A DNA stretch of 5,194 nt from JANMEX01 sp043744175 (GTDB lineage Bacteria > Pseudomonadota > Alphaproteobacteria > Rhizobiales > Rhizobiaceae), in assembly GCA_043744175.1 (NCBI GenBank), contig JAYTVD010000111.1, positions 1-5,194 on the forward strand, read 5' to 3'. Shown piece after piece: positions 1 to 4,897 of this stretch; the first letter of the stretch is position 1, and each line of letters opens with the position of its first letter. Under the pieces are notes generated by a model. It was not told the origin of the DNA. It saw only the letters and a list, made by a program, of their open reading frames with translations, and did not search any database. The translations under genes were made by a program, and so were the position numbers.

Positions 1-1
1 C

Positions 2-835
2 TCCGTCTGGGCGCGGTTGGGCGCTAAGGTGACGGTCATTGAATATCTCGACAAGATTTTGGGCGCGATGGACGGCGATGTGTCCAAGCAGTTCCTGCGT
101 ATGCTGCAAAAGCAGGGCATGGACTTTAAGATGAGCGCCAAGGTGACCGGCGTTGCCAAAGCCAAGAAGGGCGCGACGGTAACGTTCGAGCCCGTGGCTG
201 GCGGCGCGGCAGAAACCATCGATGCCGACATCGTTTTGGTCGCCACAGGCCGCAAACCCTTCACTGAAGGGCTGGGTCTGGAAAAAGCCGGCGTGGTGCT
301 GGATAGTCGCGGCCGTATTGATGTGGATGGCCATTGGCAGACGTCCGTCACCGGCATTTACGCCATCGGCGATGTCATCAAAGGCCCGATGCTGGCTCAT
401 AAGGCCGAAGACGAGGGCGTCGCCGTTGCCGAAATTATGGCGGGCCAGCACGGCCATGTGAATTTCGATGTCATCCCCGGCGTGGTTTATACATCACCGG
501 AAGTCGCCTCAGTTGGCAAGACCGAGGAAGAGCTGAAGGCCGCAGGCATAGCCTACAAAGCAGGCAAATTCCCCTTCACCGCCAATGGCCGCGCCCGCGC
601 CATGCAGCACACCGATGGCTTTGTGAAAATCCTCGCTGACGCTACCACGGATAAGGTTCTCGGCGCTCACATCATCGGCTATGGCGCCGGCGAGCTTATC
701 CATGAATGCGCCGTGCTGATGGAATTCGGCGGCTCATCGGAAGACTTGGCGCGGACTTGCCATGCCCATCCGACGATGTCCGAAGCGGTGCGCGAGGCAG
801 CACTCGGGACTTTTGCCAAGTCGATACATATATAA
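2..835 (+). CDS. lpd: Dihydrolipoamide dehydrogenase (E3), 3' part, cut by window start
   Basis: This is the FAD-dependent E3 subunit that reoxidises the lipoyl groups of 2-oxoacid dehydrogenase complexes in the cytoplasm, passing electrons to NAD+. The reading frame is open from base 2, so the gene begins upstream; 277 residues are visible of a family length near 465. The N-terminal FAD part, the redox CxxxxC motif and the start of the NAD-binding Rossmann motif are missing. The first visible residues (SVWARLGAKVTVIE) continue that Rossmann fold. Then follow ATGR (visible residues 81-84), the second FAD motif GIYAIGDV (118-125) and the C-terminal dimerisation domain from about residue 156. 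The catalytic His-Glu pair lies in HAHPTMSE (His256, Glu261; His codon 767-769). The ending, GGSSEDLARTCHAHPTMSEA, is of the alphaproteobacterial type. No terminator is seen before the Pho box that starts 8 nt after the stop. Which complex it serves cannot be told because the upstream genes are outside the window. Confidence 0.97.
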   Translation, partial: SVWARLGAKVTVIEYLDKILGAMDGDVSKQFLRMLQKQGMDFKMSAKVTGVAKAKKGATVTFEPVAGGAAETIDADIVLVATGRKPFTEGLGLEKAGVVLDSRGRIDVDGHWQTSVTGIYAIGDVIKGPMLAHKAEDEGVAVAEIMAGQHGHVNFDVIPGVVYTSPEVASVGKTEEELKAAGIAYKAGKFPFTANGRARAMQHTDGFVKILADATTDKVLGAHIIGYGAGELIHECAVLMEFGGSSEDLARTCHAHPTMSEAVREAALGTFAKSIHI

Positions 836-842
836 GCGCTGC

Positions 843-864
843 CTGTCATAGGTCTGTCACCGAT
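843..864 (+). promoter_or_regulatory. Pho box (PhoB binding site) upstream of alkaline phosphatase
   Basis: Two 11-bp direct repeats, CTGTCATAGGT (843-853) and CTGTCACCGAT (854-864), match the alphaproteobacterial Pho box pattern CTGTCAT-N4-CTGTCAY with no mismatch. In PhoB-activated promoters the box replaces the -35 element. A plausible -10 is TAACTT at 871-876, with TTAGCC (876-881) as a weaker alternative. The box lies 8 nt after the lpd stop codon and 47 nt before the preferred phosphatase start, so it predicts induction by phosphate limitation. The match and position are visible; activation by PhoB is inferred. Confidence 0.88.
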
Positions 865-898
865 CGCTCCTAACTTTAGCCATCGCCGATGGATAGTG

Positions 899-904
899 AA
901 AGGA
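899..904 (+). promoter_or_regulatory. Ribosome binding site deciding the phosphatase start
   Basis: AAAGGA lies 6 nt upstream of the ATG at 911. It overlaps the alternative GTG start at 896 and directly abuts the ATG at 905, so it can serve neither. It therefore supports 911 as the start. Confidence 0.65.
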
Positions 905-910
905 ATGACT

Positions 911-2443
911 ATGACATTGACCCGATTGCTTTTATCTGGTGCGGCTCTTGTGGCCGCTTCAGTTCCCGCATATGCCCAGCAGGCATTGCCGCAGGCCAAT
1001 GATCCTTATTTCAAATCTGCGCAAGCGCAGCTGAACGAACGGCTCACCCTCAAGCCAAATACTGGTACGGCCAAAAACATCATTCTGATGATTGGCGATG
1101 GCATGGGTATTCCGATGATTACCGCCAGCCGTATCTATGACGGACAAAAGCGCGGTGTTGACGGCGTTTCCAATAAGCTTGCTTTTGAGACATTGCCCTA
1201 TTCCGCACTTTCGCGCACCTACAGCGCGGATGCTCAAGTGACGGATTCGGCACCATCTGCAACAGCCATGACGACGGGCGTCAAAACCCGTAATGATATT
1301 TTGGGCTTAAATTCCGATGCCGTTTTGAAGGATTGTGCGGGCGCTAAAGGCAAGGAAGTCACCACCATTTTTGAAATGGCAGAGGCCGCTGGCAAATCGA
1401 CCGGCGCTATCACAACAACGCGCATTACCCATGCCACGCCTGCCGCCGCTTTTGCTCATTCTGCCAACCGCGACTGGGAAAATGATAAACAGCTTGGTGA
1501 TGCCGCCGCGCAAGGCTGCAAAGACATTGCCGACCAACTGGTCAACTGGCCTGCCGGCGACGGGTTTGAAATCGCTATGGGCGGCGGACGCAGTAATTTC
1601 CTGACAGCAGAAACCGCCGATCCTGAAGATGAAGGCAAGATGGGCGAGCGCACGGACAAGCGCGACCTGACAAAAGAATGGATCGCCAAAGACAATAATC
1701 ATGTCGTTGTCTATGATAAGGCAGCCCTTGATGCGGTTGACATCAAATCCGGTGCCAAAATTCTTGGCCTGTTTGAGCGCTCGCACATGCATTATGAGGC
1801 GGACCGCGCCAAGGACAAAAAGGGCGAACCATCACTGGCCGAAATGTCCAAAATCGCGATAGATCGCCTTTCGCAAGACACTGACGGTTATGTACTGATG
1901 ATCGAAGGCGGGCGCATTGACCATGCTGAGCATGAAGGCAATGCTGCGCGGGCGCTGGAAGATACATTGGCGTTCAATGACGCCGTCAAACAAGTTTTGG
2001 CGATGACAAATGCAGAAGACACACTTGTCATCGTCACTGCCGATCATAGCCATACCATGACGATTGCGGGCTACCCAAAGCGCGACAATCCAATTCTCGG
2101 CCTTGTGACGGATGTTGATGGCAAGAAAATACTGAGCAGCGATGGCAAGCCCTACACCACCTTGTCATTTGCCAATGGTCCCGGCGGCGTGTTTCCAAAG
2201 CTTGAAGAAGGCCAGACCGCAGCACAGGCGCTGCCTGCGGGTGTTCGCCCAGATCTTTCGGATGTCGATACAGAATCCGTCGATTTCATCCAGCAGTCCG
2301 GCGTTCACTTGGCGTCAGAAACGCATGGCGGCGAAGATGTGGCGATATATGCCTCCGGCCCGCAAGCCTATCTGTTCGGCGGCACAGTGGATGAGCAATA
2401 CATCTACCATGTCATGAGCCAAGCCTCCGGCCTAGGTAAATAA
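911..2443 (+). CDS. phoA: Alkaline phosphatase, PhoA family, secreted
   Basis: This is a periplasmic metal-dependent phosphomonoesterase that releases phosphate from organic esters. From the ATG at 911 it has 510 residues; a GTG at 896 in the same frame would add five, but the Shine-Dalgarno supports 911. Residues 1-22 form a signal peptide (hydrophobic LLLSGAALVAASV, cleavage after AYA). The catalytic set of E. coli PhoA is present: Asp63 in MIGDGMG, the nucleophile Ser113 in DSAPSATAM, Thr176 and Arg187, Glu332/Asp337/His341 in EGGRIDHAEH, Asp378-His379 in TADHSH, and His472 in THGGED. Where E. coli has Asp153 and Lys328, this protein has His174 and His338, the pattern of mammalian and many bacterial enzymes. 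The length is slightly above E. coli PhoA (about 470). A Pho box lies upstream and a terminator hairpin downstream, so it is probably a single-gene transcription unit controlled by PhoB. I see no truncation or missing active-site residue. Confidence 0.96.
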   Translation: MTLTRLLLSGAALVAASVPAYAQQALPQANDPYFKSAQAQLNERLTLKPNTGTAKNIILMIGDGMGIPMITASRIYDGQKRGVDGVSNKLAFETLPYSALSRTYSADAQVTDSAPSATAMTTGVKTRNDILGLNSDAVLKDCAGAKGKEVTTIFEMAEAAGKSTGAITTTRITHATPAAAFAHSANRDWENDKQLGDAAAQGCKDIADQLVNWPAGDGFEIAMGGGRSNFLTAETADPEDEGKMGERTDKRDLTKEWIAKDNNHVVVYDKAALDAVDIKSGAKILGLFERSHMHYEADRAKDKKGEPSLAEMSKIAIDRLSQDTDGYVLMIEGGRIDHAEHEGNAARALEDTLAFNDAVKQVLAMTNAEDTLVIVTADHSHTMTIAGYPKRDNPILGLVTDVDGKKILSSDGKPYTTLSFANGPGGVFPKLEEGQTAAQALPAGVRPDLSDVDTESVDFIQQSGVHLASETHGGEDVAIYASGPQAYLFGGTVDEQYIYHVMSQASGLGK

Positions 2444-2474
2444 ATCCGGGCTTAGATATAAGCAGTGATACACG

Positions 2475-2503
2475 CGGGTCGGATTTTCATCCGGCCCGTT
2501 TCG
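2475..2503 (+). terminator. Intrinsic-type terminator after alkaline phosphatase
   Basis: A 10-bp stem pairs 2475-2484 with 2489-2498, with one G-U pair (T2479/G2494) and a TTTC loop, rich in GC at its base. It is followed by TTTCG and then TATTAT. The T tract is short, so termination may be partial. It lies 32 nt after the phoA stop and 48 nt before arsC, separating the two genes. Confidence 0.7.
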
Positions 2504-2546
2504 TATTATAGACAGCCAAATTTCTTGCCCAATGAAAGTAAAGCTA

Positions 2547-2978
2547 ATGAGCGACATCATCATCTATCACAACCCGCAATGCGGCACGTCGCGCAACACG
2601 CTGGCGATGATCCGCAACAGCGGGGTGGAGCCGCATGTGATCGACTATCAAAAATGCCCACCCACCCGCGTGATGCTGCAAAGTTTGGCAGCGCGGATGG
2701 GCGTTCCCTTGCGCAGTCTGTTGCGCGAAAAAAACACGCCTTATGCGCAGCTCGGTCTGGATAACCCCGCTCTCAGCGATGACGATTTGCTGGATGCCAT
2801 TGCCGCGCACCCCATCCTCATCAACCGCCCGATAGTCATCTCGCCACTCGGCGTGCGGCTCTGCCGTCCGTCAGAACTAGTGCTGGAAATTTTGCCAGCG
2901 CCGCAGCGCGGCGAATTTACCAAAGAAGACGGCGAGCGGGTGATAGATGCCAGCGGGCGTAGGGTGGCGGTGGCTTGA
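2547..2978 (+). CDS. arsC: Arsenate reductase, glutaredoxin-dependent ArsC family
   Basis: This cytoplasmic enzyme of the thioredoxin-like ArsC family reduces arsenate to arsenite using glutathione and glutaredoxin. The 143-residue protein has the active-site stretch YHNPQCGTSRNT with catalytic Cys12. The three substrate-binding arginines fall at the same positions as in E. coli ArsC: Arg60 (SLLREK), Arg94 (INRPIV) and Arg107 (RLCRPSE). Cys106 is also present. A start at 2532 would add MKVKL, which is unusual for the family and has no Shine-Dalgarno. The ATG at 2547 gives the typical start MSDIIIYHNP, although its ribosome binding site is also weak (purine-rich AAAGTAAAG). TATTAT at 2504-2509 could be a -10 box but I see no good -35. 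No arsenite pump or ArsR gene is visible nearby, so a role in arsenate resistance is inferred from the family only. Some relatives (YffB/Spx-like) have other roles, but the full active-site set argues for a true ArsC. Confidence 0.93.
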   Translation: MSDIIIYHNPQCGTSRNTLAMIRNSGVEPHVIDYQKCPPTRVMLQSLAARMGVPLRSLLREKNTPYAQLGLDNPALSDDDLLDAIAAHPILINRPIVISPLGVRLCRPSELVLEILPAPQRGEFTKEDGERVIDASGRRVAVA

Positions 2979-2994
2979 GCCTGCCAAACTGTCG

Positions 2995-3027
2995 CAATGC
3001 CAATGCGCCACATGGTGCATGGCATTG
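2995..3027. repeat. Strong intergenic hairpin between arsC and the DUF2867 gene
   Basis: CAATGCCA (2995-3002) pairs perfectly with TGGCATTG (3020-3027). After a single bulged A (3003), TGCGCC (3004-3009) pairs with GGTGCA (3014-3019), with one G-U pair, closing an ACAT loop. That is 14 pairs in 33 nt. No T tract follows on either strand, so it is not a standard intrinsic terminator. It could be an RNA processing or stabilising structure, a Rho-assisted terminator, or a palindromic repeat element. Confidence 0.6.
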
Positions 3028-3053
3028 AGAGGGTTCAATCTCCTAAAGTTCAC

Positions 3054-3060
3054 AAAGGAG
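3054..3060 (+). promoter_or_regulatory. Shine-Dalgarno of the DUF2867 gene
   Basis: AAAGGAG lies 7 nt before the ATG at 3068. It fixes this start over the internal methionine codons at 3080 and 3086. Confidence 0.8.
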
Positions 3061-3067
3061 TGCCGCC

Positions 3068-3547
3068 ATGACCCAAGCCATGGAAATGCCATTCGCAAAT
3101 CCAGACTCAGTGCTACCCGGCGCGCAGTTTGCCGATAGTTATGCGCTGACAATTGAGGGGCAGAACTTTGATGCTATCTCGGCAACGAAGGCTGTGATGG
3201 GGCGCAATCCGGCTTGGATTTCTAATCTCATGCAGCTGCGTAATAAAATTGTTGCCCCGCTCGGCCTCAAGCCCGCTCCGGACAAAAAGCTTACGGAAGA
3301 AAACTCCATTGGTACATTTCCGCTCATTTCCAAGTCTGCTGACGAAGTGGTGCTGGGCATGAATGACAAGCATTTGGATTTCCGCATAGTGGTTCGTGTT
3401 ACCAACGGCGCGCGCGGGCGACAGACGATCACGGCTTCCACTATCGTCAAAACCCATAATCTCATGGGCCGCATCTATCTTGGCATCGTCAAACCGTTCC
3501 ACCGCCTCATCGTGCCGACCATGCTCAATCAAGTGGTGAAGGCATAA
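3068..3547 (+). CDS. DUF2867 family protein
   Basis: This 159-residue protein has the look of the DUF2867 family, whose biochemical role is not known to me. Recognisable stretches are MPFANPDSVLPGAQFAD near the N-terminus, WISNLMQLRN (50-59), a central ADEVVLGMNDKHLDFR (91-106), and the C-terminal TASTIVKTHNLMGRIYLGIVKPFHRLIVP block (about 122-150). There is no signal peptide and no clear transmembrane segment; the C-terminal hydrophobic patch is short and broken by basic residues. The start is well supported by AAAGGAG 7 nt upstream. It lies 89 nt after arsC with a strong hairpin between, so cotranscription with arsC is possible but uncertain. No terminator is seen directly after the stop. 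The family assignment is from memory of its conserved pattern and is fairly secure. Confidence 0.85.
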   Translation: MTQAMEMPFANPDSVLPGAQFADSYALTIEGQNFDAISATKAVMGRNPAWISNLMQLRNKIVAPLGLKPAPDKKLTEENSIGTFPLISKSADEVVLGMNDKHLDFRIVVRVTNGARGRQTITASTIVKTHNLMGRIYLGIVKPFHRLIVPTMLNQVVKA

Positions 3548-4030
3548 CCAGGTTTCGCGTGACTTAACACCGGACTCTTCGCCATTTCGCGCGCGCTAAC
3601 CGCCGCCTCTGAACCCATCCATGCGGCTTTTCGTTCACGAACCGCGTGAACAGGCGTGATATTTCGCATTTGCGCGAAAAAATTGAAGTGAAACTATTTT
3701 CAAAGGGCGGATTATTCGTCTAATTTTTGATATTCCTGCGATATAAATCGACTAAATGTCATCACGGCTGCTTGATTATAGGTCGCAGTTTCGTGAATTC
3801 TGACATGTTGCTCACGCTTCCGTGATTGAACTCAAAACAATTAAGCTATTGATATTATTATATAATATTTGCTAGCCCGCGCGACTTTGCCGTTACAAGG
3901 GAACAAATGCGTGAGAATTTCCCAACTTTTTGTGGTTTGAAAACCGCGTTTTGGAAGCTCATATTCAACTCATCGGAAACGAAGAAAAACAAAACAAATT
4001 CTTCCTGAACCGAAAAAAATCGAAACTAAA
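3548..4030. other. AT-rich intergenic stretch, no convincing gene
   Basis: About 480 bases with no well-supported gene. The first 110 bases are GC-rich; from about 3660 the sequence turns AT-rich, peaking at 3840-3870. It holds a perfect inverted repeat GTTCACG-AACCG-CGTGAAC (3633-3651), a shorter one TTTCGC/GCGAAA near 3664-3681, and a TATAAT hexamer (3861-3866) inside the 12-bp palindrome 3856-3867. GTGGTTT-GA-AAACCGC (3932-3947) can form a hairpin, with GTTTTGG overlapping its 3' edge. A 33-codon ORF (3907-4008) follows an AAGGGA; it is weak and treated as a finding only. The stretch probably carries the promoter and leader of the downstream peptide array and possibly a small RNA. Confidence 0.5.
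3861..3866 (+). promoter_or_regulatory. Candidate -10 element (TATAAT)
   Basis: This is a perfect TATAAT in the AT-rich region upstream of the secreted-peptide array. At 16-18 bp spacing the upstream bases (around 3837-3844, ACAATTAA) are a poor -35; TTGAAC at 3826-3831 is too far away. It could drive the array or a short transcript ending near the hairpin at 3932-3947. Isolated TATAAT matches are expected by chance in such AT-rich DNA. Confidence 0.3.
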
Positions 4031-4075
4031 CCTCCCGTTGGGCACAAATGCCCACACATATGAATGGATAAAATT
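4031..4075 (+). promoter_or_regulatory. Conserved 45-nt leader, copy 1
   Basis: This is the first of three near-identical 45-nt leaders, each running from a CCTCCC motif to the base before the ATG. TGGGCA (4039-4044) pairs with TGCCCA (4049-4054) around a CAAA loop. It is followed by a three-codon mini-ORF (ATG AAT GGA TAA, 4060-4071) and a weak Shine-Dalgarno, TGGA, 7 nt before the ATG at 4076. By my alignment only 7 of 45 columns vary among the three copies, three of them in the hairpin loop. That fits a conserved RNA structure, though recent duplication also explains high identity. Confidence 0.6.
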
Positions 4076-4369
4076 ATGAACAAGATCATTATCGCACTTG
4101 GCGTTGCACTTGTTTCCGCCACAGCCGCATTTGCCGATTCTTCCGCTTTGGATGCAAAGGCACCAGACGTTTTCAACGCCTCTATTGCAGACCAAACCGC
4201 AACCGGTTCAATCGGCGCAGCACCAACTTTGGAATTCCGCGCGAAGCTTGGTGATGGTTCGCCAATGTATTTGCAAGGCAATTCAGTGTCAGGCGCTCCA
4301 GTGACTACTGTTGATTACACAATTCAACGCGCTCACTTTGGTGATGGCTCACCTGCCAACCAGTCATAA
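4076..4369 (+). CDS. Small secreted protein, tandem paralog 1
   Basis: A 97-residue protein of unknown function. Residues 1-20 form a clear signal peptide (MNK, then the hydrophobic core IIIALGVALVSATAA, cleavage after AFA), leaving an acidic, Ser/Thr/Gly/Ala-rich mature chain of 77 residues without cysteine. Motifs are TATGSIG (41-47), GDGSPMYLQGNSV (59-71) and a second GDGSP (89-93). An in-frame ATG at 4064 would add MDKI before the signal peptide. The ATG at 4076 is preferred because GGA lies 7 nt before it, the signal peptide then has normal form, and no Shine-Dalgarno precedes 4064. By my count it shares 81 of 97 residues with the next gene. It vaguely resembles other short rhizobial secreted families such as DUF680, but I do not assign it. 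Base composition is more AT-rich than in the metabolic genes upstream. Confidence 0.85.
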   Translation: MNKIIIALGVALVSATAAFADSSALDAKAPDVFNASIADQTATGSIGAAPTLEFRAKLGDGSPMYLQGNSVSGAPVTTVDYTIQRAHFGDGSPANQS

Positions 4370-4387
4370 TCAAGACTGAACCAAAAC

Positions 4388-4425
4388 GAAGACTGAACGC
4401 TCATCCTCCCGGACGTTCAGTCTTC
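4388..4425 (+). ncRNA. Hairpin with UCCUCCC loop, possible cuckoo/CcsR-like small RNA
   Basis: GAAGACTGAACG (4388-4399) and CGTTCAGTCTTC (4414-4425) form a perfect 12-bp stem around a 14-nt loop containing TCCTCCC (4404-4410), which resembles the anti-Shine-Dalgarno end of 16S rRNA. AAGACTGAAC also occurs just upstream (4372-4381), giving an alternative pairing for the right arm. It lies 18 nt after the first peptide gene. No T tract follows, so it may be a processed 3' UTR rather than a simple terminator. Loops with CUCCUCCC are the hallmark of the cuckoo and CcsR small RNAs of alphaproteobacteria. The hairpin is certain in sequence; the RNA identity is inferred. Confidence 0.5.
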
Positions 4426-4452
4426 TCCCCAAAATTCTCCTCCCCCAATTCC

Positions 4453-4497
4453 CCTCCCGATGGGCAAAGATGCCCGCACATATGAATGGATAAAATT
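4453..4497 (+). promoter_or_regulatory. Conserved 45-nt leader, copy 2
   Basis: Second copy of the leader. TGGGCA (4461-4466) pairs with TGCCCG (4471-4476) around AAGA, with a T-G closing pair where copy 1 has T-A. The mini-ORF ATG AAT GGA TAA is at 4482-4493. The CCTCCC is preceded by another pyrimidine motif, CTCCTCCC, at 4437-4444. Confidence 0.6.
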
Positions 4498-4791
4498 ATG
4501 AACAAGATCATTATCGCACTTGGCGTTGCGCTCATTTCCGCCACAGCCGCATTTGCCGATTCTTCCGCTTTGGATGTAAAGGCACCAGACGTAAGCAATG
4601 CTTCTGTTGCAGACCAGACAGCAACCGGTTCAATCGGCACAGCGCCAACATTTGAATTGCGCACGAACTTTGGTGATAGCGCACCAATCTACTTGCAGGG
4701 CAATTCAGTAGCAGGCGCTCCTATCAGCACCGTTGATTACACAATTCAGCGCGCTCACTTCGGTGATGGATCACCTGCCAACCAGTCATAA
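4498..4791 (+). CDS. Small secreted protein, tandem paralog 2
   Basis: This 97-residue protein is collinear with the preceding gene without gaps. Signal peptide residues 1-20 differ from paralog 1 by one residue (Val13 to Ile). TATGSIG (41-47), YLQGNSV (65-71) and GDGSP (89-93) are kept, while the first GDGSP has become GDSAP (59-63). Twelve of the 16 substitutions relative to paralog 1 fall in residues 48-77, and residues 78-97 are identical. The start at 4498 is chosen as for paralog 1; an in-frame ATG at 4486 would add MDKI. It has no cysteine in the mature chain. The function is unknown; the intact frame and mostly conservative changes indicate a maintained protein rather than a decaying duplicate. 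Confidence 0.85.
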   Translation: MNKIIIALGVALISATAAFADSSALDVKAPDVSNASVADQTATGSIGTAPTFELRTNFGDSAPIYLQGNSVAGAPISTVDYTIQRAHFGDGSPANQS

Positions 4792-4810
4792 GACTCCTTT
4801 GATCAACGTT

Positions 4811-4836
4811 AGAGCATTCGTCCTCCCGAACGCTCT
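4811..4836 (+). ncRNA. Second hairpin with UCCUCC(C) loop
   Basis: AGAGC-A-TTCG (4811-4820) pairs with CGAA-C-GCTCT (4827-4836): nine pairs with one A/C mismatch, closing a six-base loop TCCTCC. It sits 19 nt after paralog 2, as the hairpin 4388-4425 does after paralog 1. The stems of the two hairpins differ in sequence, yet both present TCCTCCC at the tip, so the loop motif rather than the stem is the shared element. TCTTC follows the stem, not a full T tract. It may be a processed 3'-UTR small RNA or a weak terminator. Confidence 0.5.
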
Positions 4837-4852
4837 TCTTCACCCAACATTT

Positions 4853-4897
4853 CCTCCCGATGGGCCATGATGCCCGCACACATGAATGGATAAAATT
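4853..4897 (+). promoter_or_regulatory. Conserved 45-nt leader, copy 3
   Basis: Third leader copy. TGGGC (4861-4865) pairs with GCCCG (4872-4876, T-G at the base) around CATGAT. One stem pair of the other copies is lost through A to C at 4866. The mini-ORF ATG AAT GGA TAA is at 4882-4893. The distance from CCTCCC to the ATG is again exactly 45 nt. Confidence 0.6.

Noticed and set aside
881..891. CATCG-C-CGATG palindrome before the phosphatase gene as an operator
   Set aside because: It is only 5 bp per arm and easily arises by chance; the Pho box explains the regulation better.
896..910. GTG at 896 (or ATG at 905) as the alkaline phosphatase start
   Set aside because: The Shine-Dalgarno AAAGGA (899-904) lies within or directly against these starts and is correctly spaced only for the ATG at 911.
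1307..1792. A 161-codon minus-strand ORF inside the phosphatase gene
   Set aside because: The phosphatase frame holds the full catalytic set across this region; the antisense ORF is a composition shadow.
2532..2546. ATG at 2532 as the arsC start
   Set aside because: It would add an atypical MKVKL before the family-typical MSDIIIYHNP start, and no Shine-Dalgarno precedes it.
2465..2764. A + strand ORF of 99 codons overlapping arsC
   Set aside because: It begins in the terminator hairpin and overlaps the well-supported ArsC frame; its translation resembles nothing.
3970..4281. A 103-codon minus-strand ORF antisense to paralog 1, with a similar one (4401-4664) antisense to paralog 2
   Set aside because: Their similarity follows from duplication of the + strand genes. 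They run through the leader hairpin region and lack a Shine-Dalgarno, and the + strand reading gives clear signal peptides.
4799..4806. TTGATCAA palindrome after paralog 2
   Set aside because: An 8-bp palindrome alone is not informative, and it has no counterpart in the other spacer.
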